DNA of 64,000 nt from Vibrio profundi (GTDB taxonomy: Bacteria > Pseudomonadota > Gammaproteobacteria > Enterobacterales > Vibrionaceae). Of the stretch, positions 46,014 through 54,831 are shown piece after piece. Position numbers and translations under genes: made by a program. The notes below the pieces were generated by a model. That model searched no databases. It was not told the origin of the DNA and saw only the letters and a list, made by a program, of their open reading frames with translations. The stretch covers positions 248,001 to 312,000 of the forward strand of contig NZ_RZIS01000001.1 in assembly GCF_005281835.1 (NCBI RefSeq), read 5' to 3'. How positions within the stretch are numbered: position 1 is the stretch's first letter; each line of letters starts with the position of its first letter.

Positions 46014-46859
46014 TTATTGACGAGCCATACGCATGTTGTGGCTTGGCTTATCTTGTTCTGTTGAGCGGTATGGGTTGATGTCTAACCCACCGCGACGTGT
46101 ATAACGTGCATACACCGTCAGTGTACTCGGCTTACAGAAGGTCATGATGTCAGTGAAAATTCGTTCCACACACTGTTCGTGGAATTCATTGTGTTCGCGG
46201 AACGAAACTAGGTAACGCAGCAAGGCTTCACGGTTGATTTTCGGACCTTGGTAGTCTATTTCAACACTGCCCCAATCGGGTTGATTGGTAATCAAGCAGT
46301 TCGATTTAAGCAAGTGGCTGTGCAAAGACTCAGTGACGATCTTTTCGCTCGAAGCACCTTTAAGTAAAGCTGCATCAAACTCATAGCTATCGATGGTAAT
46401 GTCTTGTTCGTCAATGCAATCGCCTTTCATGGTGACGATAGGTTGATTGGTGTAATCCGTTACTCGGTTGACGTTCACCAATACGGTTTCCCCTGCACAT
46501 TGAGAGAGATCTTGAATCAGTCGTTCAGTTACATCATCCCAACTATTGAATTGCGTTTGGTTATAGCTATTGAGGTAAAGCTTGAAAGATTTTGATTCAA
46601 TTAAATTTGGGCTAGTGGCTGGGATAAAGACTTCACCTACAGCGACTTGTGGCAAGCCGTTGCTGTTCAACCAAGAAAGCTCGTACATGGTCCAAATATC
46701 GTGACCAACAAAAGGTAGATCGCCGCTTAATGCAAGATCATCGCGGTTTAGACTACGTGGAACCGGCTGCAATAAACTTGCATCGTATTGGTTTGAGTAC
46801 TCAGTTTTTTGGCCAAGAGTTAACCCTGCCAGTTCTTTGGCATCAGAATATTTGCTCAT
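46014..46859 (-). CDS. queF: 7-cyano-7-deazaguanine reductase QueF
   Basis: NADPH-dependent reduction of preQ0 to preQ1 in queuosine synthesis. The 281-residue length is the long (two-domain) QueF form of gammaproteobacteria. The catalytic cysteine and aspartate lie in [20 protein letters not shown] (about residues 187-206), and the family blocks FEHRCKE-like [23 protein letters not shown] and [20 protein letters not shown] are present. Divergent from syd. Confidence 0.95.
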   Translation of the reverse strand: MSKYSDAKELAGLTLGQKTEYSNQYDASLLQPVPRSLNRDDLALSGDLPFVGHDIWTMYELSWLNSNGLPQVAVGEVFIPATSPNLIESKSFKLYLNSYNQTQFNSWDDVTERLIQDLSQCAGETVLVNVNRVTDYTNQPIVTMKGDCIDEQDITIDSYEFDAALLKGASSEKIVTESLHSHLLKSNCLITNQPDWGSVEIDYQGPKINREALLRYLVSFREHNEFHEQCVERIFTDIMTFCKPSTLTVYARYTRRGGLDINPYRSTEQDKPSHNMRMARQ

Positions 46860-46990
46860 ACTTTCGCTTCAAATTCGATTAGAATGGGGCCAATTTTACT
46901 GAATCCCTTTTACTGTGTCATTAAGTCATCGCTCGGTAGATGCAGAAAGGTGAAAGATTCCATTTAATATTATTGCGTTAGGAGATTTTC

Positions 46991-47536
46991 ATGACTCAAT
47001 GTGCCCAAGATGCACTGTTTTCTTTTAGTCAGCGTTACGTTGATATGTGGCAGGAACAGCACCAAACCCTACCGCGTAACGAGGAGTTGGTGGACGTTGT
47101 GTCACCATGCGTAGAAGAAAAAAGTGGTGATGCGGTGCTATGGAAGAGCTTCCCTCGTGAACAACACGCTGATTTTAGTAATGTTGAAACAGGCATTGAA
47201 TTGACACTGCATGACGATATTAAAACGTTTTATGGTGTGCAATACAGCGCCGATATGAATGCAACTTATCAAGGCAATGAGCTGACTTTGCTTCAGATTT
47301 GGAGTGATGAAGACTTCGAATGCCTACAAGAAAACATTCTAGGCCACCTTGTGACGCAACGTCGCTTAAAGTTAAAGCCTACCGTTTTTATTGCAGCAAC
47401 TGATGCTGAACTGGACGTGATCTCAATTTGTAATCTTACTGGTAACGTCATTTTAGAGCGCTTGGGTACTAGCAACCGCGATGTTCTGGCACCAACTTTG
47501 GCAGAGTTTCTTGAACAGTTAGAGCCAGCGGTATAA
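46991..47536 (+). CDS. syd: SecY-interacting protein Syd
   Basis: A 181-residue peripheral protein that binds SecY at the cytoplasmic face of the translocon and checks its quaternary state. Family motifs are [11 protein letters not shown] near the N terminus, [15 protein letters not shown] YGVQYSADM, and [19 protein letters not shown] follows AGGAGATTTTC. It diverges from queF, an arrangement common to enteric bacteria, and is followed by a zinc-ribbon protein gene four bases later. Confidence 0.95.
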   Translation: MTQCAQDALFSFSQRYVDMWQEQHQTLPRNEELVDVVSPCVEEKSGDAVLWKSFPREQHADFSNVETGIELTLHDDIKTFYGVQYSADMNATYQGNELTLLQIWSDEDFECLQENILGHLVTQRRLKLKPTVFIAATDAELDVISICNLTGNVILERLGTSNRDVLAPTLAEFLEQLEPAV

Positions 47537-47540
47537 GCAA

Positions 47541-48317
47541 ATGTACGTAGTAGAATTACAATTTGAATGTTTCGATAACACGACCGTTAGTGCGGTTGAT
47601 AAAGCCGTTAATGGTTTGATGGATGCTTTACGTTACAACGGGCAAGTACTTGGTCGCGAGTTTCCGATTGTGATGGGAGAGGGCGAGTTTTTTGTTCGAG
47701 TCGTATGCCCTGAACAAGACAGCTTGCACCCAAGAAATCACTCGGATTTTGTTAACGTTTGTTTTGAGCGTTTGTCTGAAGCGAGCTTACTTGCGCCGAA
47801 AATGCGCATGCTTGGCAGAGATTTGAACTCAGAAGAAGTCGCGGAAGAGGAAACGCCAAGTTGGCAAGTTCTGTACACCACCTATGTTCATACGTGCTCT
47901 CCACTGCGAAGCGGAGAGACCTTGTTGCCGATCCCATTATACCGAAATGAGCCGACATCTAATGGCGATCATAAAGCGGTAGTGAAGTGGCAAACCGAGT
48001 GGCAAGCATGTGATGAAATTCAGATGGCTGGTGGCTGTCGTGCTGAACATGCAGCTCTGCATGAGATTTGCGATGCTGACAGTGTGCTTTTCAAACGCGG
48101 GTGGGATTTACGAGGTCGTATCGAATTTTTGTCTAAAGTGCCCACCTACTACTATCAGTATCGAGTAGGTGGTAAAAGCCTAGCTGATGAGCAGGCGCGT
48201 AAGTGCCCTAAATGCGGCGGTGAATGGCTTCTAGAAGAGCCTCTACACGATATCTTCCACTTTAAGTGTGATGATTGCCGAATCGTATCGAACATGTCTT
48301 GGGATCATATTAAGTAA
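47541..48317 (+). CDS. DUF2310 zinc-ribbon protein
   Basis: A 258-residue protein of unknown function that I match to DUF2310, annotated in databases as possible nucleic-acid-binding. A C-terminal zinc ribbon is visible as CPKCGGEWL...CDDCR (about residues 220-247). The N-terminal part (1-200) has no recognised domain; FVRVVCPEQDSLHP and YTTYVHTCSPLRSG are conserved-looking. The four-base gap from syd indicates co-transcription. Followed by a terminator. Confidence 0.83.
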   Translation: MYVVELQFECFDNTTVSAVDKAVNGLMDALRYNGQVLGREFPIVMGEGEFFVRVVCPEQDSLHPRNHSDFVNVCFERLSEASLLAPKMRMLGRDLNSEEVAEEETPSWQVLYTTYVHTCSPLRSGETLLPIPLYRNEPTSNGDHKAVVKWQTEWQACDEIQMAGGCRAEHAALHEICDADSVLFKRGWDLRGRIEFLSKVPTYYYQYRVGGKSLADEQARKCPKCGGEWLLEEPLHDIFHFKCDDCRIVSNMSWDHIK

Positions 48318-48338
48318 TTTAATATGGATTCTTATATC

Positions 48339-48366
48339 AGAGAGCACACTTTTCGGTGCTCTCTTT
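48339..48366 (+). terminator. Terminator after the syd operon
   Basis: AGAGAGCAC-ACTTTTCG-GTGCTCTCTTTC. Confidence 0.82.
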
Positions 48367-48528
48367 CACTGCACTATTTTTCAGTACTATCCCATTCAGA
48401 AACCTTTATCTTCGCTATAACTATTCAGCTAATTAATCCTACCTGCATCAAATTTAACCAGTACTAATAGTTATCCAGCTCACACTAATTTACTTACATT
48501 CTTCCAATTTATAATATTCACAATATAA

Positions 48529-48558
48529 ATGGGATCGTTCCCATGGGAAGGTTCCCAT
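48529..48558. promoter_or_regulatory. Two overlapping TreR-type operators of the porin gene
   Basis: ATGGGATCGTTCCCAT (48529-48544) and ATGGGAAGGTTCCCAT (48543-48558) share two bases and lie 41 bp upstream of the porin start. The same ATGGGA-N4-TTCCCAT element occurs twice upstream of treB. The rest of the 48367-48528 stretch shows only AT-rich promoter-like sequence. Confidence 0.88.
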
Positions 48559-48598
48559 CTTGGGGTGGATATGAATATTAGTCTGAAAGGAATGGATT

Positions 48599-49801
48599 AT
48601 GAAATTGTTACCTACTGCTGCAGCTCTATCGACGGTGTTACTTTCATCTGGTGTATATGCCGAGACCGCACCTCTAGAATTTAATGGTTACATGCGTGGA
48701 GGCGTGGGGCTGAGCAATTATGGGGGTTCAAACAGTAAATGGGAGGTAAACAAAGTTGGCCGCCTAGGGAACGAGAACGATCTTTACGGAGAATTCGGAT
48801 TCAAGAAAGAATTGTATGCAGATGAAGAAGCAACGTTTTTGATTGATTCCATGCTGGCATATTGGGAAGGTCAAGATGAACTTTCTAAAGACCGCAATGT
48901 GGACGTTGTGCAATTGAACATTCAGGCTACAGGGCTGTTTGATGATAAAGATGCGACGATATGGGCGGGGGAGCGTTACTATCAGCGTCACGATGTGCAT
49001 ATCATCGATAACTATTACTGGGATGTGAGTGGTATCGGTGGTGGCGTGGAGCATATCAATATGGGACCTGGAAAGTTATCAGTCGCATTGATTCAGGATA
49101 CCGTCGCTGGTGATATTGACGATGGCCAAGAGACCACGGCAATGATTGCAGATATTCGATATGCAGGAATTGAACTTTGGAATAAAGCCGATTTGGAAGT
49201 GGGGATTGACGTAAACTTTGGCAAAGAAAAACAAGGTCAATCCATTGATGCTGACGATAGCGTATTGATGACAGCGAGTTTAAATCAAGGGCTTTCCAAT
49301 GGTTTCAATAAAACGATTCTTCAACTCGCGAACTCTGGATACGCAGAACAAATGACCACGTATGGTACGGGTAAAGGGTTAGTGCGTAATGCGGATAACA
49401 ATAATGCTGAAGGTTTCCGAGTGATAAACTGGGGTGTTGTATCGATTGGCGAAGATGTCGAGTTCGGCCACACAATTCGTTATGCCGTTGCCTCTGACGT
49501 GGGCTCAAATAATAGTAGCGACGAATCTTTTAGTGCCGTCATTCGCCCACTATATAAGTGGGATGAAAAAATGCGTACTGTAGTTGAAATCGGTGGCTTT
49601 GTTGAAAGCATCGATAATCAAGATGGCGCGGGTAGCAAATTCACGCTCGCTCAGGCTTGGGTACCAAAAGTTGGTTTTTGGGCACGTCCAGAGTTCAGAA
49701 TATTTGCTTCTTATCTCAATGATGCCAAGAATAATGATGCGTTTGGCGAAGGCAAAGATAGCGAAGTAAGTGTTGGTATGCAGGTAGAAGCTTGGTGGTA
49801 A
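48599..49801 (+). CDS. LamB-like sugar porin, probably for trehalose
   Basis: A 400-residue outer-membrane protein with a signal peptide (1-21, cut after VYA) and alternating beta-strand pattern ending in an aromatic residue (W400), as in 18-strand maltoporins. The N-terminal EFNGYMRGGVGLS and the loop with WAGERYYQRHDVHIIDNYYWDVSG follow LamB. The two operators upstream match those of treBC, so trehalose is the likely substrate. ATG follows AAAGGAATGG. It is convergent with metQ. Substrate assignment is inferred from regulation, not measured. Confidence 0.9.
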   Translation: MKLLPTAAALSTVLLSSGVYAETAPLEFNGYMRGGVGLSNYGGSNSKWEVNKVGRLGNENDLYGEFGFKKELYADEEATFLIDSMLAYWEGQDELSKDRNVDVVQLNIQATGLFDDKDATIWAGERYYQRHDVHIIDNYYWDVSGIGGGVEHINMGPGKLSVALIQDTVAGDIDDGQETTAMIADIRYAGIELWNKADLEVGIDVNFGKEKQGQSIDADDSVLMTASLNQGLSNGFNKTILQLANSGYAEQMTTYGTGKGLVRNADNNNAEGFRVINWGVVSIGEDVEFGHTIRYAVASDVGSNNSSDESFSAVIRPLYKWDEKMRTVVEIGGFVESIDNQDGAGSKFTLAQAWVPKVGFWARPEFRIFASYLNDAKNNDAFGEGKDSEVSVGMQVEAWW

Positions 49802-49823
49802 TGTTCGGCTAATATAAATGAAA

Positions 49824-49849
49824 AAGGGCTGACACATTGTCAGCCCTTA
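49824..49849. terminator. Bidirectional terminator, porin / metQ
   Basis: AAGGGCTGACA-CAT-TGTCAGCCCTT with A-run on the left (U-run for the minus strand). Confidence 0.85.
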
Positions 49850-49875
49850 ATGGTTTGGTTAGAAAAGAGTTGGAA

Positions 49876-50685
49876 TTACCAACCTTTTACTACGCCACCT
49901 TGGAAGATTTCTGAAGCAGCGTTGTACACTTCTTCAGTTTGGTATGCTTTAACGAAGTTTTGTACGTTTTCAGCATCTTTGTTGTCTTCACGTGCAACGA
50001 TTAGGTTTACGTATGGAGACTCTTTGTCTTCAACGAAAATACCGTCTTTTTGTGGAGTAAGGTTAATTGAGCTTGCGTAAGTTGTGTTGATGATTGACAG
50101 AGCAACATCATCTAGAGAGCGAGGAAGTTGAGCCGCATCCAGTTCAACAATCGTGATGTTCTTAGGGTTACCAACGATGTCACGAACTGTTGCTAGAAGG
50201 TCAGCACCGTCACGAAGTTCAATGAGACCTTGTTGCTCAAGAAGAAGAAGTGAACGACCTAGGTTTGTTGGGTCATTTGGTACTGCAATGCGAGCGCCAT
50301 CTTGGATTTCGTCAATAGATTTAACTTGCTTTGAGTAACCCGCGATAGGGTAAACAAACGTGTTGCCCGCGATCGTTAGCTTGTAGCCACGGTCTGCAAC
50401 TTGTTGGTCTAAGTACGGCGCGTGTTGGAAAGCATTGATGTCGATAGAGCCATCGTCTAGTGCTGCGTTTGGCGTAACGTAGTCAGTGAAAGTCACTAGC
50501 TCAACGTCTAGGCCGTATTGTTCTTTCGCTACTTTTGCTGCAACTTCAGCAACTTGAGCTTCTGCGCCAGCCATAACGCCAACTTTAACTTTTGAAGTGT
50601 CTGCTTCTTTCTCACCGCAGCCAGCTAGAACTAGAGCAGATGCAGCCGCTGCGATAGTCAGTAAACCTTTAAGGTTAAATTTCAT
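49876..50685 (-). CDS. metQ: D-methionine-binding lipoprotein MetQ
   Basis: Substrate-binding protein of the methionine ABC importer. Signal peptide with lipobox LAGC gives lipidated Cys23. The 269-residue protein has the NlpA-type fold, with VKVGVMAGAEAQVAEVAAK, the FQHAPYLDQ methionine-binding loop and IPNDPTNLGRSLL-type VPNDPTNLGRSLLLLEQQGLI. Last gene of metN-metI-metQ on the minus strand, 62 bp after metI. A MetJ operator lies upstream of metN. Confidence 0.96.
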   Translation of the reverse strand: MKFNLKGLLTIAAAASALVLAGCGEKEADTSKVKVGVMAGAEAQVAEVAAKVAKEQYGLDVELVTFTDYVTPNAALDDGSIDINAFQHAPYLDQQVADRGYKLTIAGNTFVYPIAGYSKQVKSIDEIQDGARIAVPNDPTNLGRSLLLLEQQGLIELRDGADLLATVRDIVGNPKNITIVELDAAQLPRSLDDVALSIINTTYASSINLTPQKDGIFVEDKESPYVNLIVAREDNKDAENVQNFVKAYQTEEVYNAASEIFQGGVVKGW

Positions 50686-50747
50686 AACAATCTCCTTTTT
50701 ATAAACTTATGTATTTGTTCAGATGCAATACGTTCGTAAGCGAATGG

Positions 50748-51431
50748 CTATCTGTGGTCTACTCGGCGCACGATTGCGTCACCGATAGACTGAATAATTT
50801 GTACAAGCACAATCAGCATCACTACAGTGACTGCCATGATTGTGACATCGTAGCGGTGGAAGCCGTAACGAATGGCTACATCACCTAAACCGCCGCCGCC
50901 AACAGTGCCTGCCATTGCTGAGTAACTTACTAAAGTCACAAGCGTGATCGTCACTGAGTTAACGATGGTAGGTAGTGCTTCAGGAAGCAGTACCTTATTG
51001 ATAATTTGCGTTGGCGTTGCCCCCATTGATTGAGCTGCTTCTACAAGCCCGGTAGGTACTTCTAGCAATGCACTTTCAATTAAGCGAGCAACGAATGGGA
51101 TAGCTCCAATTGTGAGTGGCACGATAGCCGCAGTTGTACCGATAAATGTGCCAATTAGCATTTTAGTTAATGGGATAATCGCCACCATTAACACTAGGAA
51201 GGGAACGGAACGACCCACGTTCACAACTGCACCTAGTATGCTGTTTACTTTGGTGTTTTCTAGCAGGCCACCCTTTTTAGTCGTGTGTAAAATCACGCCA
51301 AGTGGAATACCTACAGCAAAGCCAACGATGCCTGCTACCGCAACCATGTAAAGTGTTTCCCAAGTTGCACCTAGCAGTAGGTTACCGTTAAGGCTTAGCC
51401 ACTCAGTGACTTCTTTGAAACTAAAGGACAT
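50748..51431 (-). CDS. metI: Methionine ABC transporter permease MetI
   Basis: Inner-membrane permease of the MetNIQ system; the 227-residue protein has five membrane helices and the BPD motif [17 protein letters not shown] with the conserved EAA-Gly loop before it ([14 protein letters not shown]). [18 protein letters not shown] is typical of MetI. Overlaps metN by 11 bases, so translation is coupled. Confidence 0.97.
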   Translation of the reverse strand: MSFSFKEVTEWLSLNGNLLLGATWETLYMVAVAGIVGFAVGIPLGVILHTTKKGGLLENTKVNSILGAVVNVGRSVPFLVLMVAIIPLTKMLIGTFIGTTAAIVPLTIGAIPFVARLIESALLEVPTGLVEAAQSMGATPTQIINKVLLPEALPTIVNSVTITLVTLVSYSAMAGTVGGGGLGDVAIRYGFHRYDVTIMAVTVVMLIVLVQIIQSIGDAIVRRVDHR

Positions 51432-52455
51432 AACCTAGTACCTCTACTTTTACATTGTGCTCGCGTAAGAATTCGATGGCTGCATTGTCGTCTTGCTCAT
51501 TACCAAATAGCTCGGCCACCATCATGCCGAATTTCACGCCGCCGGCGTAATCAAGATCTGAGCTTAAGATGCTTACGTCGATATTGAATTTACGCGCAAT
51601 TTGCGTCATCAGAGGTGCATCAACCGTCGCGCCTGTGAACTCTAGGCGGACGAGTGGATAACTGCCTTCAACTCGGGTTTCTTGCAAGCGAACTTGGTAA
51701 TCTTCTGGAATCGATAGGTCTAATGTTGAACGAATGAATTCGTGCGCCAGTTCCGTTTTCGGGTGAGCAAAGATCTCGCCAACCGTTCCTTTTTCTACCA
51801 ATTCACCACCACCAATGATCGCTACTTCATGACAGATGCTTTTTACGACATCCATTTCGTGAGTGATAAGCAACATAGTGATGTTTAGCTTGCGGTTGAT
51901 TTCGCGTAGCAGTTCTAGGATTGATTGAGTGGTTGCTGGATCAAGAGCACTGGTTGCTTCATCACATAGTAGCACTTTCGGATCTGAAGCTAGTGCTCGC
52001 GCAATCGCAACACGTTGCTTTTGACCGCCACTTAAATTCGCTGGGTAGGTGTCGCGTTTGTCCGCTAATCCAACCAGTTTCAAAAGCTCTGATACCTTAG
52101 TTTCAATAGCAGATTTATCTTTGCCTGCTAGCTCTAGAGGTAGCGCTACATTGTGAAAAACTGTACGAGAAGACAACAAATTGAAGTGCTGAAAAATCAT
52201 CCCGATGTTACGGCGAGCTTCACTTAGCTCTGATTTTGACAGCTTAGTGAGGTCGACACCGTCGACAATAACTTCACCATTTGTTGGTGCTTCTAACATG
52301 TTTACACAGCGAATCAGCGTGCTTTTCCCTGCACCTGAAGAGCCGATTACCCCAAAGATAGTGCCTTGCGGTATATGTAGGTTGATGTCTATTAAGGCAT
52401 TGATTTCCTTAGTGCCTTGATAGAAAACCTTGTTTACTTGATTAACTTTAATCAT
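51421..52455 (-). CDS. metN: Methionine ABC transporter ATP-binding protein MetN
   Basis: ATPase of the methionine importer. The 344-residue protein has Walker [11 protein letters not shown] (about 38-47), signature [15 protein letters not shown], Walker [13 protein letters not shown] and the H-loop TH. The C-terminal NIL/ACT domain (about 265-344) binds methionine and gives feedback (trans-inhibition) of transport. First gene of metNIQ, diverging from gmhB with MetJ boxes in between. Confidence 0.97.
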   Translation of the reverse strand: MIKVNQVNKVFYQGTKEINALIDINLHIPQGTIFGVIGSSGAGKSTLIRCVNMLEAPTNGEVIVDGVDLTKLSKSELSEARRNIGMIFQHFNLLSSRTVFHNVALPLELAGKDKSAIETKVSELLKLVGLADKRDTYPANLSGGQKQRVAIARALASDPKVLLCDEATSALDPATTQSILELLREINRKLNITMLLITHEMDVVKSICHEVAIIGGGELVEKGTVGEIFAHPKTELAHEFIRSTLDLSIPEDYQVRLQETRVEGSYPLVRLEFTGATVDAPLMTQIARKFNIDVSILSSDLDYAGGVKFGMMVAELFGNEQDDNAAIEFLREHNVKVEVLGYVL

Positions 52456-52553
52456 GGAATTACCTGTGCAGGGAGAACAGAATAAAATGTCGAGTCATAT
52501 CTCTATTTGCAGTTGATGCTATGGCGTTACGTGATCTAAGTCAATAGATATTT

Positions 52554-52569
52554 TTACGTCTAGACGTCT
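52554..52569. promoter_or_regulatory. MetJ box pair
   Basis: TTACGTCT followed directly by AGACGTCT: two tandem 8-bp met boxes, the second identical to the consensus. They lie about 100 bp upstream of metN. Confidence 0.88.
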
Positions 52570-52648
52570 AAAAGGTAATTAGATAGTGATGAAGGAAATA
52601 AAGCGTGTAATAATTAATGATTATAGAAAGTTGACTGAGAATCGAATT

Positions 52649-53200
52649 TTGTCAAAACCGGCTGTTTTTTTGGATCGTGATGGCGTGATTAACGTCGATC
52701 ATGGCTATGTTCACGATGAGCATGACTTTGAGTATATAGAGGGTGTTTTTGAAGCGGCTAAAGCTTTTAAAGACATGGGTTACTTACTGGTATTGGTAAC
52801 CAATCAGTCTGGTATTGCTCGTGGTATGTTCAGTGAAGATCGCTTCCTATCGTTAACGCAGTGGATGGATTGGAACTTTGTCGATAATGGCGTGGAGTTA
52901 GACGGTATTTATTACTGCCCACACCATGCTGAACACGGTATCGGTGATTACAAACAAGACTGTGAATGCCGTAAACCTAAACCAGGTATGTTCATTTCCG
53001 CTCGTGACTTTCTGAAAATTGATATGGCTAACTCTGTCATGATCGGCGATAAAGCTGAAGATATGATGGCAGCAGAAGCCGCTGGAGTTGGTACCAAAGT
53101 ATTGGTGAGAACGGGTAAACCGGTCACTGAGAAAGGTGAAGCACTAGCAAGTGTTGTTTTAGACAGCATTAAAGACGTACCAGCGTATTTGAAAGCATAA
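52649..53200 (+). CDS. gmhB: D-glycero-beta-D-manno-heptose-1,7-bisphosphate 7-phosphatase
   Basis: HAD phosphatase of ADP-heptose synthesis for the LPS inner core. Visible are the nucleophile motif [13 protein letters not shown], the Thr/Ser motif [10 protein letters not shown], and the zinc-binding CPHH...CECRKPKPG set, then [12 protein letters not shown] 52649 gives [12 protein letters not shown], which lines up with other GmhB starts; the frame is open back to GTG 52586 and ATG 52589, adding about 20 residues without a clear ribosome-binding site. Diverges from metN, as in E. coli. Confidence 0.9.
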   Translation: MSKPAVFLDRDGVINVDHGYVHDEHDFEYIEGVFEAAKAFKDMGYLLVLVTNQSGIARGMFSEDRFLSLTQWMDWNFVDNGVELDGIYYCPHHAEHGIGDYKQDCECRKPKPGMFISARDFLKIDMANSVMIGDKAEDMMAAEAAGVGTKVLVRTGKPVTEKGEALASVVLDSIKDVPAYLKA

Positions 53201-53248
53201 ACTGGCTATTCGCTAAATAGAGTTTTAAAGAAACATTAGGAGCAGAGT

Positions 53249-53587
53249 ATGAAAATGACTTGGTTGTTTGCTTCTTTAGGTTCATTGTTAGTAATGGGGT
53301 GCTCCCAATCTGCAAGTGTTGGTGATTCTATTCCCGACGGCAAATTTACTCGCTATCAGTGTGAATCTAATAGTTCTTTTGAAGTAGCATATCTTAATGA
53401 CGGTAAAGCGGTGCTTCGCTTACCTCAACATGAATACCGCTTGGTTCAGGTTGCAGCTGGCTCAGGCACTAAATACATTTTGGATGATGGAACGGCAGAG
53501 TTGCTTAACAGCGTGACACTGCATACCAAAGGTGAAAAAGCTCGTTTAGAGCTAGGTCGCGTGATTTACAAGAATTGCCACCTGTAA
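53249..53587 (+). CDS. MliC-like lysozyme-inhibitor lipoprotein
   Basis: A 112-residue lipoprotein with signal peptide and lipobox VMGC (Cys18). The remainder shows the MliC/PliC pattern: YQCESNSSFEVAYLNDGKA with a Cys, then LPQHEYRLVQVAAGSGTKYILDDGTAEL and TKGEKARLEL and a C-terminal Cys that could pair with the first. The SGxxY motif (here GSGTKYI) contacts the lysozyme active site in this family. Likely sits in the outer membrane and blocks C-type lysozyme. The family call is moderate because sequences of this family vary widely. Confidence 0.7.
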   Translation: MKMTWLFASLGSLLVMGCSQSASVGDSIPDGKFTRYQCESNSSFEVAYLNDGKAVLRLPQHEYRLVQVAAGSGTKYILDDGTAELLNSVTLHTKGEKARLELGRVIYKNCHL

Positions 53588-53621
53588 CCTTGATGATCGT
53601 ACCCATTTTTGTTGTTATTCT

Positions 53622-53650
53622 AAGTGAGGGTTTCATACCCTCACTTTTTT
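53622..53650 (+). terminator. Terminator before treR
   Basis: AAGTGAGGG-TTTCATA-CCCTCACTTTTTT. Confidence 0.9.
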
Positions 53651-53678
53651 ATTTCCTTTTCAGACTATTCAGGCCTTT

Positions 53679-54623
53679 ATGAGCAAAAAACTCACTATTC
53701 TTGATATCGCAAAATTGTCGGGCGTTGGTAAATCAACGGTATCCCGAGTTTTGACCAATGATCCTAAAGTCAAACCAGCGACACGTGAGAAAGTAGAGCG
53801 AGTCATACAAGAATCTGGGTATGTGCCATCAAAGTCTGCGCAGTCGATGCGTGGTGGCAGTCAAAAAGTTATCGGTGTGATCATTTCGCGTTTGGACTCT
53901 CCTTCGGAGAACAAAGCAGTGGGTACCATGCTTAATCAATTGTATGCCGCTGGCTACGATGTGGTGATCATGGAGAGCCAATTTGATCGCGATAAAACCA
54001 ACGATCACTTACAAGTTTTGAAAAAACGTAATGTAGATGGCGTGATTGTATTTGGCTTTACCGATTGTGACATTGCAAGTATAGAGACGTGGCAACATAA
54101 AGCGGTAGTAGTTGCGCTGGATACAGAAAATGTCACCTCGATCAATTATGACAACGAGGGTGTGATTGCGAATGCGCTTCATTACCTCACAGAACAAGAC
54201 CTTTCCAATATTGCCTTTATTGGCGTTGACCCTAGCGATAAATCTACTGGTGAGTTGCGTTTGAGCTCTTATCTGAAGTGGTGTGAGCAGGTGAATCAAG
54301 AGCCGAACTACCAAACTGGGCAGCTACACCATGAAAGTGCTTATCAGTTAGTTGATAAAGTGATCACTGAAGATACTCAAGCGATTGTTTGCGCGAGTGA
54401 TACATTAGCGCTTGGGGTGATTAAGCGTTTGCAAGAACTTCAGCGCGAAGATATTGCGGTAACCGGCGTCGGAGGCAACGACTTATTGTCTTTCCTATTT
54501 CCGAAAATTTATAGCATAGATCCAGGTTACCAAGCTGCTGGTGAGCTGGCTGCTAACTTATTGATCTCCCAGCTTTCTGGTCAGTGTGGCGTGACGCATC
54601 ATACTCAAAATCCAATCTTATAA
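53679..54623 (+). CDS. treR: TreR, LacI-family trehalose repressor
   Basis: A 314-residue LacI-type repressor with N-terminal HTH (LTILDIAKLSGVGKSTVSRVLT, split over residues 4-25) and sugar-binding domain (about 60-314). The pattern VSRVLTNDPKVKPATREKVE and the TreR-type NYDNEGVI and VTGVGGNDLLSFLFPKIYSIDPGYQAAG fit E. coli TreR, which senses trehalose-6-phosphate. It lies just upstream of treB and treC on the same strand, and four identical-type operators lie near the porin and treB. Confidence 0.93.
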   Translation: MSKKLTILDIAKLSGVGKSTVSRVLTNDPKVKPATREKVERVIQESGYVPSKSAQSMRGGSQKVIGVIISRLDSPSENKAVGTMLNQLYAAGYDVVIMESQFDRDKTNDHLQVLKKRNVDGVIVFGFTDCDIASIETWQHKAVVVALDTENVTSINYDNEGVIANALHYLTEQDLSNIAFIGVDPSDKSTGELRLSSYLKWCEQVNQEPNYQTGQLHHESAYQLVDKVITEDTQAIVCASDTLALGVIKRLQELQREDIAVTGVGGNDLLSFLFPKIYSIDPGYQAAGELAANLLISQLSGQCGVTHHTQNPIL

Positions 54624-54687
54624 AACCTGAAACTTAACTCATTAATTACAAAGTGAATTAAAATTAGACTGTGATCTCTTTCAATTA

Positions 54688-54759
54688 ATGGGACTGTTCC
54701 CATTTTAATTTAATTATCACTTAGGCAATATAACAACCAACTTATGGGAATGTTCCCAT
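54688..54759. promoter_or_regulatory. Two TreR operators upstream of treB
   Basis: ATGGGACTGTTCCCAT (54688-54703) and ATGGGAATGTTCCCAT (54744-54759), 56 bp centre to centre, about five helical turns, which would allow looping. They lie 73 to 129 bp upstream of the treB start. Confidence 0.9.
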
Positions 54760-54831
54760 TTATATTTGATGAAAATCCGGATGGCATAGATCTGGGTGGT
54801 AAGATTAATTAAGAACCAGGGTGGGGAAAGT

